A stretch of 64,000 bases of DNA from Siphonodentalium dalli (lineage: Eukaryota; Mollusca; Scaphopoda; Gadilida; Siphonodentaliidae). A model generated the notes under the pieces. The model did no database searches. It saw only the letters and a list, made by a program, of their open reading frames with translations, and was not told the origin of the DNA. Every line of letters starts with the position of its first letter. Positions within the stretch are counted from its first letter, which is position 1. The stretch spans positions 130,747,605-130,811,604 of the forward strand of contig CP136064.1 of the NCBI GenBank assembly GCA_032622095.1. The letters are read 5' to 3'. The translations under genes and the position numbers were made by a program. Shown here in pieces: positions 45,700 through 57,139 of the stretch.

Positions 45700-47085
45700 A
45701 TCAGACGATCATGACGCTGGCCCAAAAGACTGGGCACTATAGGATTAATACAACCCATATACAAAGGGTCTGGAGATACAAATGAACCCGGAGGTATCAC
45801 ACTTTTAAGCTGTTTTGCGAAACTGTTTACCTCCATTCTGAACAACAGGTTGACTTCCTTTGTAGATGATAATGAATCGATAAGTAAAGCGCAAATGGGA
45901 TTCCGGAAGGGTCATTCCACTGTAGATAATATATTCATATTACATGCCTTAATAAATATATACCTCAAGAGCGGTCGAAAACTATATTGCACATTCATTG
46001 ACTTCCGCAAAGCATTCGACACGGTGTGGAGAGATGCACTGTGGCTCAAGCTTATACAATCAGATATAAATGGTAAAATACTACGAGTTATACGGAGCTT
46101 ATACACGAATATTAAGCTATGTGTGCAAAATAATAATGGTCAGTCAGGTTTCTTTATAAGCCAGGTAGGTTTATTTCAAGGAGAGACAATGTCACCCCTT
46201 TTATTCTCTTTTTTCGTAAATGATTTACAATGTTTTTTGAACGATTGTGCTATTTTAAACCTGAATTTTTTAGATGAGAAATATTGTGAACATATTGGAT
46301 GTTTTATTAGCATATTATGTTTGTTATATGCCGACGATACGGTTATCTTGTCAGATTCTGAGGAAAATATGCACCGTGCTCTTTTAGCCTTTGCTGACTA
46401 CGCCGAGGCATGGAAACTTGAAGTGAATACTCTCAAGACCAAACTCATTATATTTACGAACAAATTACCAAGAAATATTCCCATATTTATATACAGGGGG
46501 CAAGAAATAAAATTTGTAAAGGAATTTAAATACCTTGGTATCAAGTTCTTCTACAATAGGAGATTTTGCCAATCTCTTAAAGATACCACAATTACCTCAA
46601 CGAAAGCAATGTACGGTCTACTGAATCGAACTCGAAAACTGAGGTTACCTTTAGCTATCTTATTCAAGTTATTCGATGCTATGGTTATGCCTATTATCTT
46701 ATATGGAAGTGAAGTTTGGTGCTTTGAAAAAGTTCAAATCCTCGAGACGCTCCATTTGAAATTTTGTAAAATAGTTACCTTAATGAAATCTAGTACGCCT
46801 AACTGCATGGTTTATGCCGAACTTGGTAGATATCCTATATTGATTGAAATAAAATACAGGACACTAGCATCCTGGTCCAAGCCAGTTTCACACGAAGGAT
46901 CGGAGCTAGCCAAGAATATATTTCTTTTACTTCGATATATAAATGAGAGAGATACAAACATGCAAAAAAAGATGAATTTGGGTATGTTTTGTAGAAGGAA
47001 TTCTACACACGACCGACACATGGAATATGTGTGGACAAACCAATCAGCGCTGAGCAAAGCAGAGTTAAGAAACATAAAATCGCTA
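45700..47085 (+). pseudogene. LINE D reverse transcriptase, first segment (5'-truncated, split by T1)
   Basis: The frame is open from just after a TGA near 45709 (GLIQPIYKGSGDTNEPGGIT, TLLSCFAKLFTSILNNR) through GFRKGHSTVDNIFI, FIDFRKAFDTVWRDAL, QVGLFQGETMSPLLFSFFVN, LLYADDTVILSD, KTKLIIF, FKYLGIKF and MPIILYGSEVWCFE. It ends at a TAG (47086) created by the T1 insertion. The RT lacks its endonuclease, so the copy is 5'-truncated. The normally conserved Q/R-Q-G-D before the LSP block reads FQGETMSP, a Gly-Glu in place of Gly-Asp. It is close to LINE A in RT and knuckle. Reading resumes in phase at 52239. Confidence 0.85.
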
Positions 47086-48230
47086 TAGTCCGTGGGCCAA
47101 ACAAGATTTCGAGTTGGCTGCATCCCCCCTCCAACAAAGGTTTCTACATATCAAATTAAAGGTCATCATATGGCGCATCAGATTTCAGAAAGTGTCCCAA
47201 AATAGATTTTTCAGGGAAGACAACTCTTACCCATAAAATAAAATGAATATTTTGTTGAGTACAAGTGTCAGAGCATAAACAAAATATTGCGGTTATAAAC
47301 TGCACAATCTGTAGTTTATATTAATAAGATATGATCGTAAAATGATACGAGATACAAAACTAGATCAATTTATGAGCTAGTTAGAAAAAATTGCGATAAA
47401 TATTTTGAAATCGCGAAAAATTTCTTGGATTATGAAACAAATGGTCACATATAAAGGCTATAACTTGTGAACCACATGGGCTATTGATCGGCAACATGGC
47501 TCCAACATTGCCCCAATGGCATATCAAAACGAATTTAGTAATGGAATGCCAAGAATATTGCTGTGAAAATGAGCTGAGCTACCCTCTAAAATATAACTGT
47601 TGCAGAAAAACGAATTATGTAGTTTACACTTAGAATGCTGCATGTCAAGTTGGATTTAGAAGCATAAACTGAAACAGTGTACAGAGTGATGAAGGGAATT
47701 ATAAATAACGGTGTCTAAACGTGATCTAAGATTAAAATTTGAAGAAAAAATGTGAAAAATCAGAATTTTTACTAATTTCTGTAAAATTTACAACATTTCT
47801 ATTAAATTTTGATAGGCTATGTTATAACCTCACGAGAACACTGATCTAGAATTAGTAAGTTCATAAAACTTTATACGATCACCTTTCTGGCAACTGTTTC
47901 GCATATTGTTCAATTTTTACTTTGAATTTTTATGGAAAGATTATATATATATTTCAACTGAACACATATGGCTACAAAGCCTTGTGAGTGAGACTTACCT
48001 TATACAGAACGGCATTTTCTTATGTGTGGCGCGCATGTCGGGACAGTGATCACAACTGGCAATAGATACGGCATTACATGAACTCCATATTTGACAATAA
48101 GTTTAGGATGGCATCCAAATCGGCCAACAAAATCGAAGTTTCTCATACTTTCCACAACAAACGTGACTGAGTTCGTTATCTGGGGACAAGGGAATTGTTA
48201 ATCACGAGTTCACTGGTAACCATAAACAGA
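47086..48230 (+). repeat. T1 left inverted arm
   Basis: Aligns to the complement of 51050-52238 through landmarks such as CTCCAACAAAGGTTT, GTGTCCCAAAATAGATTTTT, GGCTATAACTTGTGAA, TTTACACTTAGAATG, GAGTGAGACTTAC and AGGATGGCATCCAAATCGGCCA. Many substitutions and small gaps. Confidence 0.85.
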
Positions 48231-51049
48231 CCATAGAACCCAACTATTGTTTCAATTAATTTAAGTTAATGAGTAATTGGTTTTCTTAAGGACTATAGAT
48301 AATCATTTATTGGGGGAATGCTTGATACAAGTCAATGTATAGAAAGATTAAAACAATCATCACTAAACATGTGCCTTTTGGACCAGTTTAGATAAGTAAT
48401 ATCATTTTATATAATTTTTCTGAAGAAAATTTAAATTGTATGCCCAAATTACCAGCCTCCAATTTCAAGTTGCCTATCTCTGATGTAAACATGTGTTCAT
48501 GTGTAGTATTTTATATTTAAAAAATTAGTTGTTATACAGATGATTGTTTGTCATCAAAGGAATGACTTGTGTAGTATATAATATTGTGTTGCCAACAGTT
48601 TTCAGGACATGCTACTACTTCCTGTTCTATAATTTGAGTATCTTTTGTCCTTAAATATTCTCTCACTCTACTCATCATATGAGTCGTCAAAATTAATACT
48701 ATTTCGGTTATTGTTGACATTCCCACATATACCGTTACATGGTTAGTCTGCGCTGAAATAAGATCATGTGTCAGATTCACATGTATCTTTGCAGCCAAAG
48801 CTCAGTAGTCACAGTCCATCAGGAGAAGTATAATCCGTCTGGTTTGTAGGACTCAATCAAAGAGCGACCAGTCATGGCTGTCATGGCATAGCATGGTACA
48901 CCAGGCTTGGGAATTAGTATGATGTGCCAATCACTGATATAGTTCGCACGAAGATGTGTTGATGTGATTTCTTAAGGAGTCTGTGGCTGCTGGGGGTAGA
49001 ACATGTGTTCCAGTGTTCGGTTATACAATATAAGAACGTGTGCATTAATTTGTCGAATAGACGAAATTATGGCCCACCATAATATAGCCCACATGCAGAC
49101 TCTTGGTAGGATATATCTTCAAAATTAATATATTACACAAATTGATGAAAATTTTAAGTCGCATCACATTTTACTGCTTTTGACTACTAAGTCAAACGCA
49201 TTCATTTTATAGGTATTTGTGAATGTCGCAGCCTGTCAACGCGTGAATTGGAGGCAAGGATTCACACACCTCATTGGACAATAATTTCCGCTATGTCGTT
49301 CACGGAAATGGCACATGACCTATTTTTGGATTTAGAATGAAGAACTCTCCTAGCTCATATTCATTGAGAAAAATAACGTTCTAGTATTTCGACATGTACC
49401 TCAGTGGAATAAAACAATAACTAGCTTCCGACCGAGGCGTGGTGCATTGGCTGCATGTAACAATACCTGTATCCGCTTCCTCGTGGTAACGTACTAGCAC
49501 GAGAGCAGGAACTAACTGTAAGTGAACGTCGCCATTCGGGGACCATATCACGTGAAATTCCACCCCATGGCAAACATAATAATTCAGTGTTTTTGAAACA
49601 CATGTAGATTATAAACTCAACCATTCGCGAAAAAAATAGAAGCCCATCAAGGAGTCTTTGTTATCACCACCTGATAAATATTTGGCATTGTCTGGAACTG
49701 TGTCATGGACACAGGACGTTTGAAGCATTACCTGAATACCAGGATTGTATTCTCGGGTTGCAGGAAAAAGGTAGCATAATGACTTATTCTGAAAAAGAAT
49801 TGCAATGTATCATATTATGCAACATCTTCAACAATCTACTAATATCGATGATGACCTACTTACATCCTGTCACGAATTTGTATGTGCTTTATGTGACAAG
49901 CCGACATGTATTCAAGTCCACGAATTGCGATAAATGTTCTCCTGTTGTTAACAAGAATAACAAAAATACAGACTTCTTAAGCAACACCTTTTTTCGTGCA
50001 AACTATCAGGCAATTACTGGACACAATAACTCAACCCATTCTAGAATGCCATGTCCTTATAACCCTATGCAATTTGGGTGTGTGGCATATATAACCATAG
50101 CACTATCTATAGTGGACGAGCTACATGTTTATGGTATATGATAACAACACTAGGCAGAGTGACACGAGGTGCCCCTAACGTATGTCCCTTTACCTATATG
50201 CCCGTTTGAGTTTCATGTAAATAATGTTACCCCCCTACGCAGAGAGGGAATAGTCAGCACCCAGATGCACATGCATAAAACGAATCTATAACCAATGATG
50301 AAGCAAGATTCCGGCATATTCATGATCGGCCAGTCCACTCTCATTGTCCCTGTCATGCCAGTCGGGTTCATAGCATGCTACTATTATAATCTTCGGATTG
50401 TTAACAAACCCAAATTATTTCAGTTGACCAAGAATATATGCCCACATGCTGGGCAGAAACATAACAGCTAAACAGAATCAAATATTTTCCTAAAATCCTA
50501 AGTACTGCACCTTTTGACATGCAGTGTATCGGATCGCCTCGGGTGACCCGGTCCATCTCTCAGCGCTGATATATAATCAAGCCATGGGAGTTCTGCTTGT
50601 CTCCCTCAAGTTTGAAAATAGGTCTGGCTAAAATGACTCCGCAACAGAAGTCCTGGTATATAAAGCATAGTTACCGTGCATGAGATATATGGGTGCATGG
50701 GATTATATGGGTTTGGTTTTCCTTGAGAGCCATCGCATGGTCGTTGCGTGAGGGACACGGGAGCCCTACGCGTCACCAACTTCATCCCTATCCAAATTCA
50801 GTTATAGAACTATTGCGATTTCAACTGGCTACAATGATCCATGCGAATTGTTATTTGGCCGCCGACATGTCCGTATGTACTGGTATATGAAATGTGAGGA
50901 TATCTGCATGGAATAACCGAAGTTGTGCCAATTTTGACTTAACTGGCTACACTGAGGATGAGCAGATTTATTGGGCCTTTTCGTCAATCAATTATTCATC
51001 ACAATACATGAGTTGGTACAATATATAAGAGTTCTTTTGTTTGTCGAGG

Positions 51050-52238
51050 AGCACCAGTGAATGAATTTCTTAATGAACAATTCCTTTATCCCAATATGAC
51101 GAACCCAGTTTAATTTGTGTCTGTAAGTTTGAAAATTTTCGATGTTGGTGGCCGTTTTGGATGCCATCTTAACACAATTATCAAATATGAAGTGTCCGAT
51201 GCTGTATATATCGTCAATTGTGTCTGGTGTCACAACATAAGAAAAAACCTCCCAGTAAAACGTAAGTCTCACTCATCAGAATTTGCTAGCCATATGTGAC
51301 CAGTTGAGATATATATATATAAAATCGGCTTTGTCCAAAAATTCAAATAAAAATTGAAAAAATATGAAATAGTTGACAAAAAAGTGATCATGTGAGATTT
51401 TATGAATTTTCATTTTCTGGACCAGTATCCTCGGTGACTTTTCCATACCCCTGTCAAAATGTAATCACAATGTTGTAAATTTTTGAGAAAATTGTAAAAA
51501 AAAATTAACATTTTTCACCATTTTTCCCAAAATTTTCATCTTAAAACATGTTCGGACAAGGTTGTTTATAATTCCCCTTCATCAATCTCTACACCTTTTA
51601 ATTTTATGTCCCTAAAGGATCCTTTGCATGCGGCATTCTAAGTGTAAACTATGCAATTCATTTTTCTGAGAAAATTATATTTTAGGGGGTGGGGTTAAGT
51701 TTATGCCCACAGCGCATTTTCACAGAAATATAATTATCAGTCCATCATCCAAGTTGTTTTTCTAGGTCTTTGGTGCAATTGCTGAGATATGTTGCGCGCC
51801 AATAGCCCATGTGTTTCACAAGTTATAGCCAATTGTATGTGACACTATTTTTCAAATTTAAGTAAATGTTCGCAATTTCAAGATATGTATCGCAATGTTT
51901 TCGAACTAACTTACACATTGGTTCAGTGTTGTGTCTCATGTTGTTTTATGGTGATCTGTAATTAATATAAACAATGTCTTATTCACTTTATAACCGCAGT
52001 CATATTTTTATACGCTGACACTTAATTGTACTCGATGAAAATTTTATTTTATTAAGGGGTAGAAGTTTTCTTCCCTGAAAAATCTATTTTGGGACACACT
52101 CTGAAGCGGGCAACAAGCAAAATCGGATGCGTCATATAATGACCTTTAATTTGATATATAAAAACCTTTGTTGGAGGGGGGGGGGGGGTGCAGCCAACTT
52201 CTAAACTAGAGGCTTTATGAGAATTGGCCCACGGACTA
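51050..52238 (-). repeat. T1 right inverted arm
   Basis: Complement of the left arm. It includes a G run (52176-52188) where the left arm has a shorter C run near 47125. The partial copy at 62.0-63.2 kb is in the same orientation as this arm. Confidence 0.85.
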
Positions 52239-52840
52239 CTACTGATTAAGCAGTATGAGCGCAACCTCTTTGACAACCTGCATGCTTCTACTTCATCGCG
52301 TGCCATATTTTACAGAGCCATAAAGCAGTCCATGAAAATGAGTAGCTACTTAGTTTATTTGCCATCTCATTTGTCTAACTACCTATTGAAAAACAGAACA
52401 TCTAATCAGAAATTACCAGTAGAAAACAATAGATGGACAAAAGAAACCACAAATTCCGCAGACAATTTAATGTGTGTTTTATGTGAAAACAGCCCTTGCG
52501 ACGAATATCACTTTATGATCCTATGTCAAAAGATACAAGATTTACGCGAAATCCATATTCCTAAATATTACTGGGAGAACCCTAACAGAAATAAATTTCA
52601 TCGTTTGCTCTCAATTGAATATTTGAGCCTTCTTTCAAAAGTTAGCATATTTATAAAACTATCTTTAAAAAGGATACCACGTTAAGGTAAATTGCATCAT
52701 GAATTACAATATAATGTTTTGTGTATGTATTTGTATTGTTATGACTTATATGTTATGGGTGCCTTGTGTATAGTATGTATATATGTTATTGCATGTTCCA
52801 ACTTAACCGTTGGCTTTGCTAATAAACAATCAATCAAGTG
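52239..52840 (+). pseudogene. LINE D C-terminal zinc-knuckle segment and 3' UTR
   Basis: From LIKQYERNLFDNL the frame runs to a stop at 52685. It includes SYLVYLPSHLSNYLLKNRTS, KLPVENNRW and the knuckle CVLCENSPCDEYHFMILCQK, matching CSLC...GDEYHIILKC of LINE A. The 3' UTR ends near 52838 with AATAAACAATCAATCAA, a simple-repeat tail typical of such LINEs. It joins 47085 in phase once T1 is removed. Confidence 0.85.
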
Positions 52841-53724
52841 TCATGACGTTGCACATTGCATGTCGATCACATGCGTTAAATTAAGCACGTTGAATTATAC
52901 ACGTTGTCAAGATACACTGTTTTATACTTTCATTCAAGGAGTGTAAACTCAACGGTGTCCAGTGATCTCGACCCACTGCAATTTCGACCTATTGGTTTTC
53001 AGCCCAAATTGGCAAAAAAAAAGTTACTTCGACTCTTGCTTATAATTTTGTTTTTATACCGTTAAAAATAACGGTCGCGCACATGAACCGGGAATTATGT
53101 CCCAGGCCGATCCTTGACACTTAGTTGTGTACACATGTTCACTACATACACTATAATCTTAGTAGTAAGAAAGGTTTTTATAAACATTGACCAGTTACGT
53201 AGCTCTGAATACATCTTTAAATCACTTCAAATTTATGAATGCTTGAATTTTTTTCGAAAATTAGCCGCCATTTACCTGAAGGAAAGCATTACACGTATGA
53301 GTTCATTAATTAGTGAAGTACATGTAGAATGACCACACTATACCTGTAGTTTCTGACACCACAATTATGGACAAACTTACTGGACAAACTTACTGAACGC
53401 AGTGAAGATATTCATAAATCAAATGCTCAACGCATCTGACAGTACCTCAAGCAAGATCACAGAGAATTTAGACCACTATGTGACAATTTAACAACAAGTC
53501 TGATATTCATTTACAAACCGTTGTGTGTTATATATGACCACTAAGTGTCGCTCATATCATTGGAGAACTTTTGGATGGGAACAGCTGTTATTTATTGAAT
53601 GAAACATTGTTGCAGAAAATAAAGCATGATAAAATATCAGGGTATGGAATAACGATACTAGATGTTGCTGTCAACGTTTCAGCCATTCGTCTTATCTGAA
53701 GCTAAAACAAAACCCCATTAATTT
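52841..53724. other. No gene seen; downstream flank of the TNF exon
   Basis: Only short frames. The part nearest 53724 is presumably 3' UTR of the TNF-type gene. No perfect AATAAA close to the stop was found on the minus strand. Confidence 0.4.
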
Positions 53725-54158
53725 TTATACAATTCCTTCAACGACCCTGAACATACCAAAATAGTTCAGTTTAAGGTGTCTATTTATGAGCGTTACGTTT
53801 GAAACTTTTACAAACACTTCATCCCCTTGTCGAAGGTTGAAAAGTCCGCCCAAATAACTCGTATATTCCCCGAATGTTTGGTGTTGGTTGCTCTTGGTGA
53901 TTGAATTTTGCGCCAGTAGTTCTCCGCCTCCTTCTCGATACAACACGTTGTATCTGTATAGATAATGTGAAAGACTGTTAAACTCGTTTTTTGAATTTGC
54001 GTATGGATCATGTAGTTCGTGGAAGTTTATTTGGCAGTACACGAAATATAGTCCGTCGCTTGGAACGACAAGTCGCCCATGTTGGTATTTGATCAAGTTT
54101 GTGAAGGCTATGTCCTCCTCGTAAATCCACCTAGACACTGGGACCTGAGTTCCTTGCT
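53725..54158 (-). CDS. TNF-superfamily ligand, terminal exon (TNF homology domain)
   Basis: The frame shows the beta-sandwich landmarks of a TNF homology domain: HGRLVVPSDGLYFVYCQINF (strands C-D, the most diagnostic block), then LYRYNVLY, then TSYLGGLFNLRQGDEVFVKVSN (strands G-H) and the terminal LNYFGMFRV. The domain ends five residues before the stop, as in TNF ligands. Upstream on the minus strand, TTGTTCTTCATTTTCAG is a strong splice acceptor, placing the exon start at about 54158. The in-frame ATG further up lies in the intron. The missing cytoplasmic tail and transmembrane helix would be on upstream exons (greater than 54.18 kb). These ligands are type II membrane or shed trimers that bind TNF receptors. 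The subfamily cannot be assigned. Confidence 0.85.
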
Positions 54159-54189
54159 CTGAAAATGAAGAACAAAACATAGGCTGGCG

Positions 54190-54950
54190 ACAGAAAGTAA
54201 TGAGAGAGTGTATCGTAACAGTGTAAGTATAGTAAAATTAAATAACTGTTCCAGAATAACAAGAAATTGCAAATGTCAACGCGACAACTCAAATATTTAT
54301 GTCTTCATTTAGTTTTATATGCACCAGAATTCTTAGATATTGGCGTTTTCATTATGTGTGAATAATTTAATCATAAGCTGTCAATCCACGGAATACGGTG
54401 AAACAATTGGCAGCCACATACATATATATGTCTCGATAACCTAAATCTCTTGATTAATTTGCCGCTACTGAAATGACAGCAGCGCCGAGTTATCACGCCT
54501 ATACCGCGTGCCTTAAAATGTACATGGAAACAGTTAGAGGCTTCCTACCATTTAACATGAAATTTCGATGCTGCATCATAATTCCTTCGGATATGACTGT
54601 ATTGACAAAAAACCGTACTAGATGCACAAGTAACCAGACAAATCGACAACATGGAACATTTGCAAATAAAAAAAATGAAACACGGAAATTAATCCAACAA
54701 GGATTTGTGCCACCGCGGTCGAATATCAATCGCACGTGCAACTACAGCTGTTTGGTGCCTGGCGATACGTGATCAGTTGCGACAAACCAATCAAAATCGC
54801 TGAAAAGCCGATGTGATCAATGATAACCACAAGTTTTGAGTGACAGACTGACCAGTGTCTCTTTCAACTTCACCTGTCTTTTTCGTTGGAAATATTCTCA
54901 ATGTTGTTTATGTTTTTTTGTGGTTCTCTTGTGAAATGACGGATTAAATA
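54190..54950. other. Probable intron of the TNF-type gene; no other gene seen
   Basis: Lies upstream of the acceptor on the minus strand. A 99-codon plus frame (54473-54772) has no recognised motif. Confidence 0.4.
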
Positions 54951-55144
54951 ATAAGAAATAACTCTCGTTTCGATTAAGGTTATGCAGTTATAACCGACAA
55001 GTTTGAAGATAAATTCTATAATGCGCGTAGCGCAGTTATAGAAAATTTATCTTTAAACTTTTTGGTTATAAGAAATAACTCTTGTTTCGATTAAGGTTAT
55101 GCAGTTATAACCGACAAGTTTGAAGATAAATTCTATAAAGCGCG
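54951..55144. repeat. Hairpin 7 with a direct duplication of its left half (117-bp period)
   Basis: AGTTATAACCGACAAGTTTG...ATAATGCGC pairs with GCGCAGTTATAG...TTGGTTATA around the turn GTAG. The left half (ATAAGAAATAACTC...GCGCG) recurs at 55068-55144. Confidence 0.85.
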
Positions 55145-55359
55145 TCCCCCATCCCCATATATATGCTTTATTTAAACAAAGGATGCGCGTGCATATTTGC
55201 AATTTCGTGTATCTTATTTGCGTTGCTAATTGATATAGTTTCCACATTCATATCTTCCTTTGGAGCGTAGAGATGTGCTCGTATATTTGTGAGATGATTA
55301 ATCGAGCAGTTATGATTGTCCCTCTAATCATGGGATATGTGTGAAACGACCGCCGTGTA

Positions 55360-55440
55360 ATAACAAGAAAACCATAGTCAGAAATGGTAACGCCACCAAG
55401 ATCATATTATTAGCCATAAATATAAATTATAATATAAAAT
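55360..55440 (+). repeat. Interspersed repeat also at 58330-58400
   Basis: AACAAGAAAACCATAGTCAG with GGTAACGCCACCAAGAT is shared between the two places. 'ctaatccttcaaattattac' is shared further on. Confidence 0.65.
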
Positions 55441-55527
55441 ATATTGGTTACATATATGCACCGCCTCAGAATTCCGTTAAAACAACTAATCCTTCAAATT
55501 ATTACAAAAAACTACGGCTTATTACTG

Positions 55528-55852
55528 CTGAAGGGGTCACTCTCACCAAAAAAAAGTGCTGAAGGGTACATAGGATTTTCAAAATGTGCTGAAGGGTACA
55601 CAGGGTTTGAAATATCATTCTAAAGGACATTCATTCTTCGTATCTGCCATGATTTCTGTCAGAGAATAATTGTTTACGTTCCAATGAATATTAAAATGTA
55701 CTGAAAACAAACTGCTAATGGGCACCAGACTTTCATAAACACAATTTATGTAATGGTGTTCGTGCCGGTCACAAACCCTGTGTACCCTTCAGCACATTTT
55801 CAAACCATGTGTACCCTTCGGCACTTTTTTTGGTGAGAATGACCCCTTCAGT
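55528..55852. mobile_element. 325-bp MITE with 10-bp target duplication
   Basis: CTTATTACTG at 55518-55527 and 55853-55862 flank the element. The ends CTGAAGGGGTCACTCTCACC and GGTGAGAATGACCCCTTCAG are inverted. The inverted arms extend ~85 bp and contain a duplicated 'gtgctgaagggtacaca' word. A 9-10-bp duplication suggests a Mutator-like source; this is inferred from duplication length only. Confidence 0.8.
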
Positions 55853-55862
55853 CTTATTACTG

Positions 55863-56756
55863 CAGGTTTTTCATTCACCAAACCAGAAAGCTTCTATATG
55901 CGGATAAAAAAAATTGTGTTCCCGCCATAAAATCTTCAAGTGTGCATGACCCAGCCATTGTTCATACCTAAACATCGAACGCAATTAACGCGTCATGATA
56001 CATGTAGTTATATACTGCAACTATAAGACATCCAGCGAATACACACCCCACGAAAACCCGAAATGTGTTGTCCTGCGAGATATCCCATCGCTATAGCTCA
56101 ATTTGACACGGCCAGATTAGCTTTTCTACAATATCCTAAAACAATAAAGCTTCTCAAATCATCGGCATAGTCAATATAACTTTCACGAACTTGGACATTC
56201 AACTACAGCTTTTACCGACTCGGAGTCGCAGTACAACTTTAACGTGTCCCAAAATAACCGGGGAAAAAACAATTATCTATTTATAAAACCTACACAGGGC
56301 CATGGATTTCTATAATTTGTCCAACAGTATACACCAGTGGTGTTAATAATTTTGTACACGATCCTGTGTGCGACGCTTTGCCCAATCCAATATCCGTGAA
56401 TTATTTTGATTACGTATTGTATACGCGGAAATTCGTAACTTAATTTATGACTCCAGCCATAAATTAAATTTATATCAAATTATTAACTTTGATTTTAAGA
56501 TAACCTATTAACCTGAACGTTTACTGAATACATCTTCGACTCAAATTACTTAGTTTTCTATATATTATCGATGTTAGATTGTTGTTGCGGGGCTGGGTGT
56601 ATCGCATTTGCCAACAAAACTGGAAAAAAAACCTCCGGAAAATTTTCTTACTAGTAGGGACACAATAGAAAAGTTTGCGTGCCTGATACACAACATTGAA
56701 ACCATTGTTGAAACACACGAAGCTATCGATGATACATATGAACAATTTAATACAAT
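55863..56756. other. No gene seen
   Basis: A+T-rich spacer with short frames only. Confidence 0.4.
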
Positions 56757-57105
56757 TTTAAAGTGATGTGAAACACTCCGGTAGGGTGACCAAATGGATA
56801 TTAAGAATAATCTTGCTCAAAGTAGTTATTTTTTACGAATATTAATCCAAATTGACAACTTACACACACCGTCATTCTTATGTATTAATTAAATGCAATG
56901 ACTCTAGATGGCGAAATCGTCTACGTTAGTTTATCGCCGATTGTTGCGTCCCGAATTGAGGTGTAAATATTTACAATTGAGCGTAGTTCAGACGATGTTT
57001 TCTATGGAGTGGTATGGTCGATTCATTTGAAATTTTCGGTGATCTTAGTAGGATGATACATTCCCCAGGTTGGCATAGCGCATGAGTACTAACTTATAAG
57101 TTTAT
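56757..57105 (+). repeat. R340 repeat, copy 4
   Basis: TTTTAAAGTGATGTGAAACA through GAGTACTAACTTAT. It ends just before the LINE fragment. Confidence 0.75.
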
Positions 57106-57139
57106 CGCAGTGGAACAAGTACATAATATGTCTTTAACA

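Larger units (their letters stand above)
47086..52238. mobile_element. T1: 5153-bp transposon with ~1.15-kb imperfect inverted arms, CTA target duplication
   Basis: The ends are TAGTCCGTGGGCCAA (47086) and TTGGCCCACGGACTA (52238), flanked by CTA at 47083-47085 and 52239-52241. Removing T1 plus one CTA makes LINE D continuous in frame (…IKSL|LIKQYERN…), which independently fixes both ends. The arms run to about 48230 and 51050. The ~2.8-kb middle has no frame I can assign: the longest, 49758-50141 plus, is unrecognised, and a minus frame at 48532-48798 likewise. Long arms, a 3-bp duplication and these termini do not match a superfamily I know well. No transposase was seen, so it is probably non-autonomous. 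Confidence 0.85.

Noticed and set aside
49381-49563. HEEADTG motif inside T1, similar to HEDADTR of gene Z
   Set aside because: Only seven residues match. Neither the VDTD block nor any other Z block follows in any frame, so it is probably chance.
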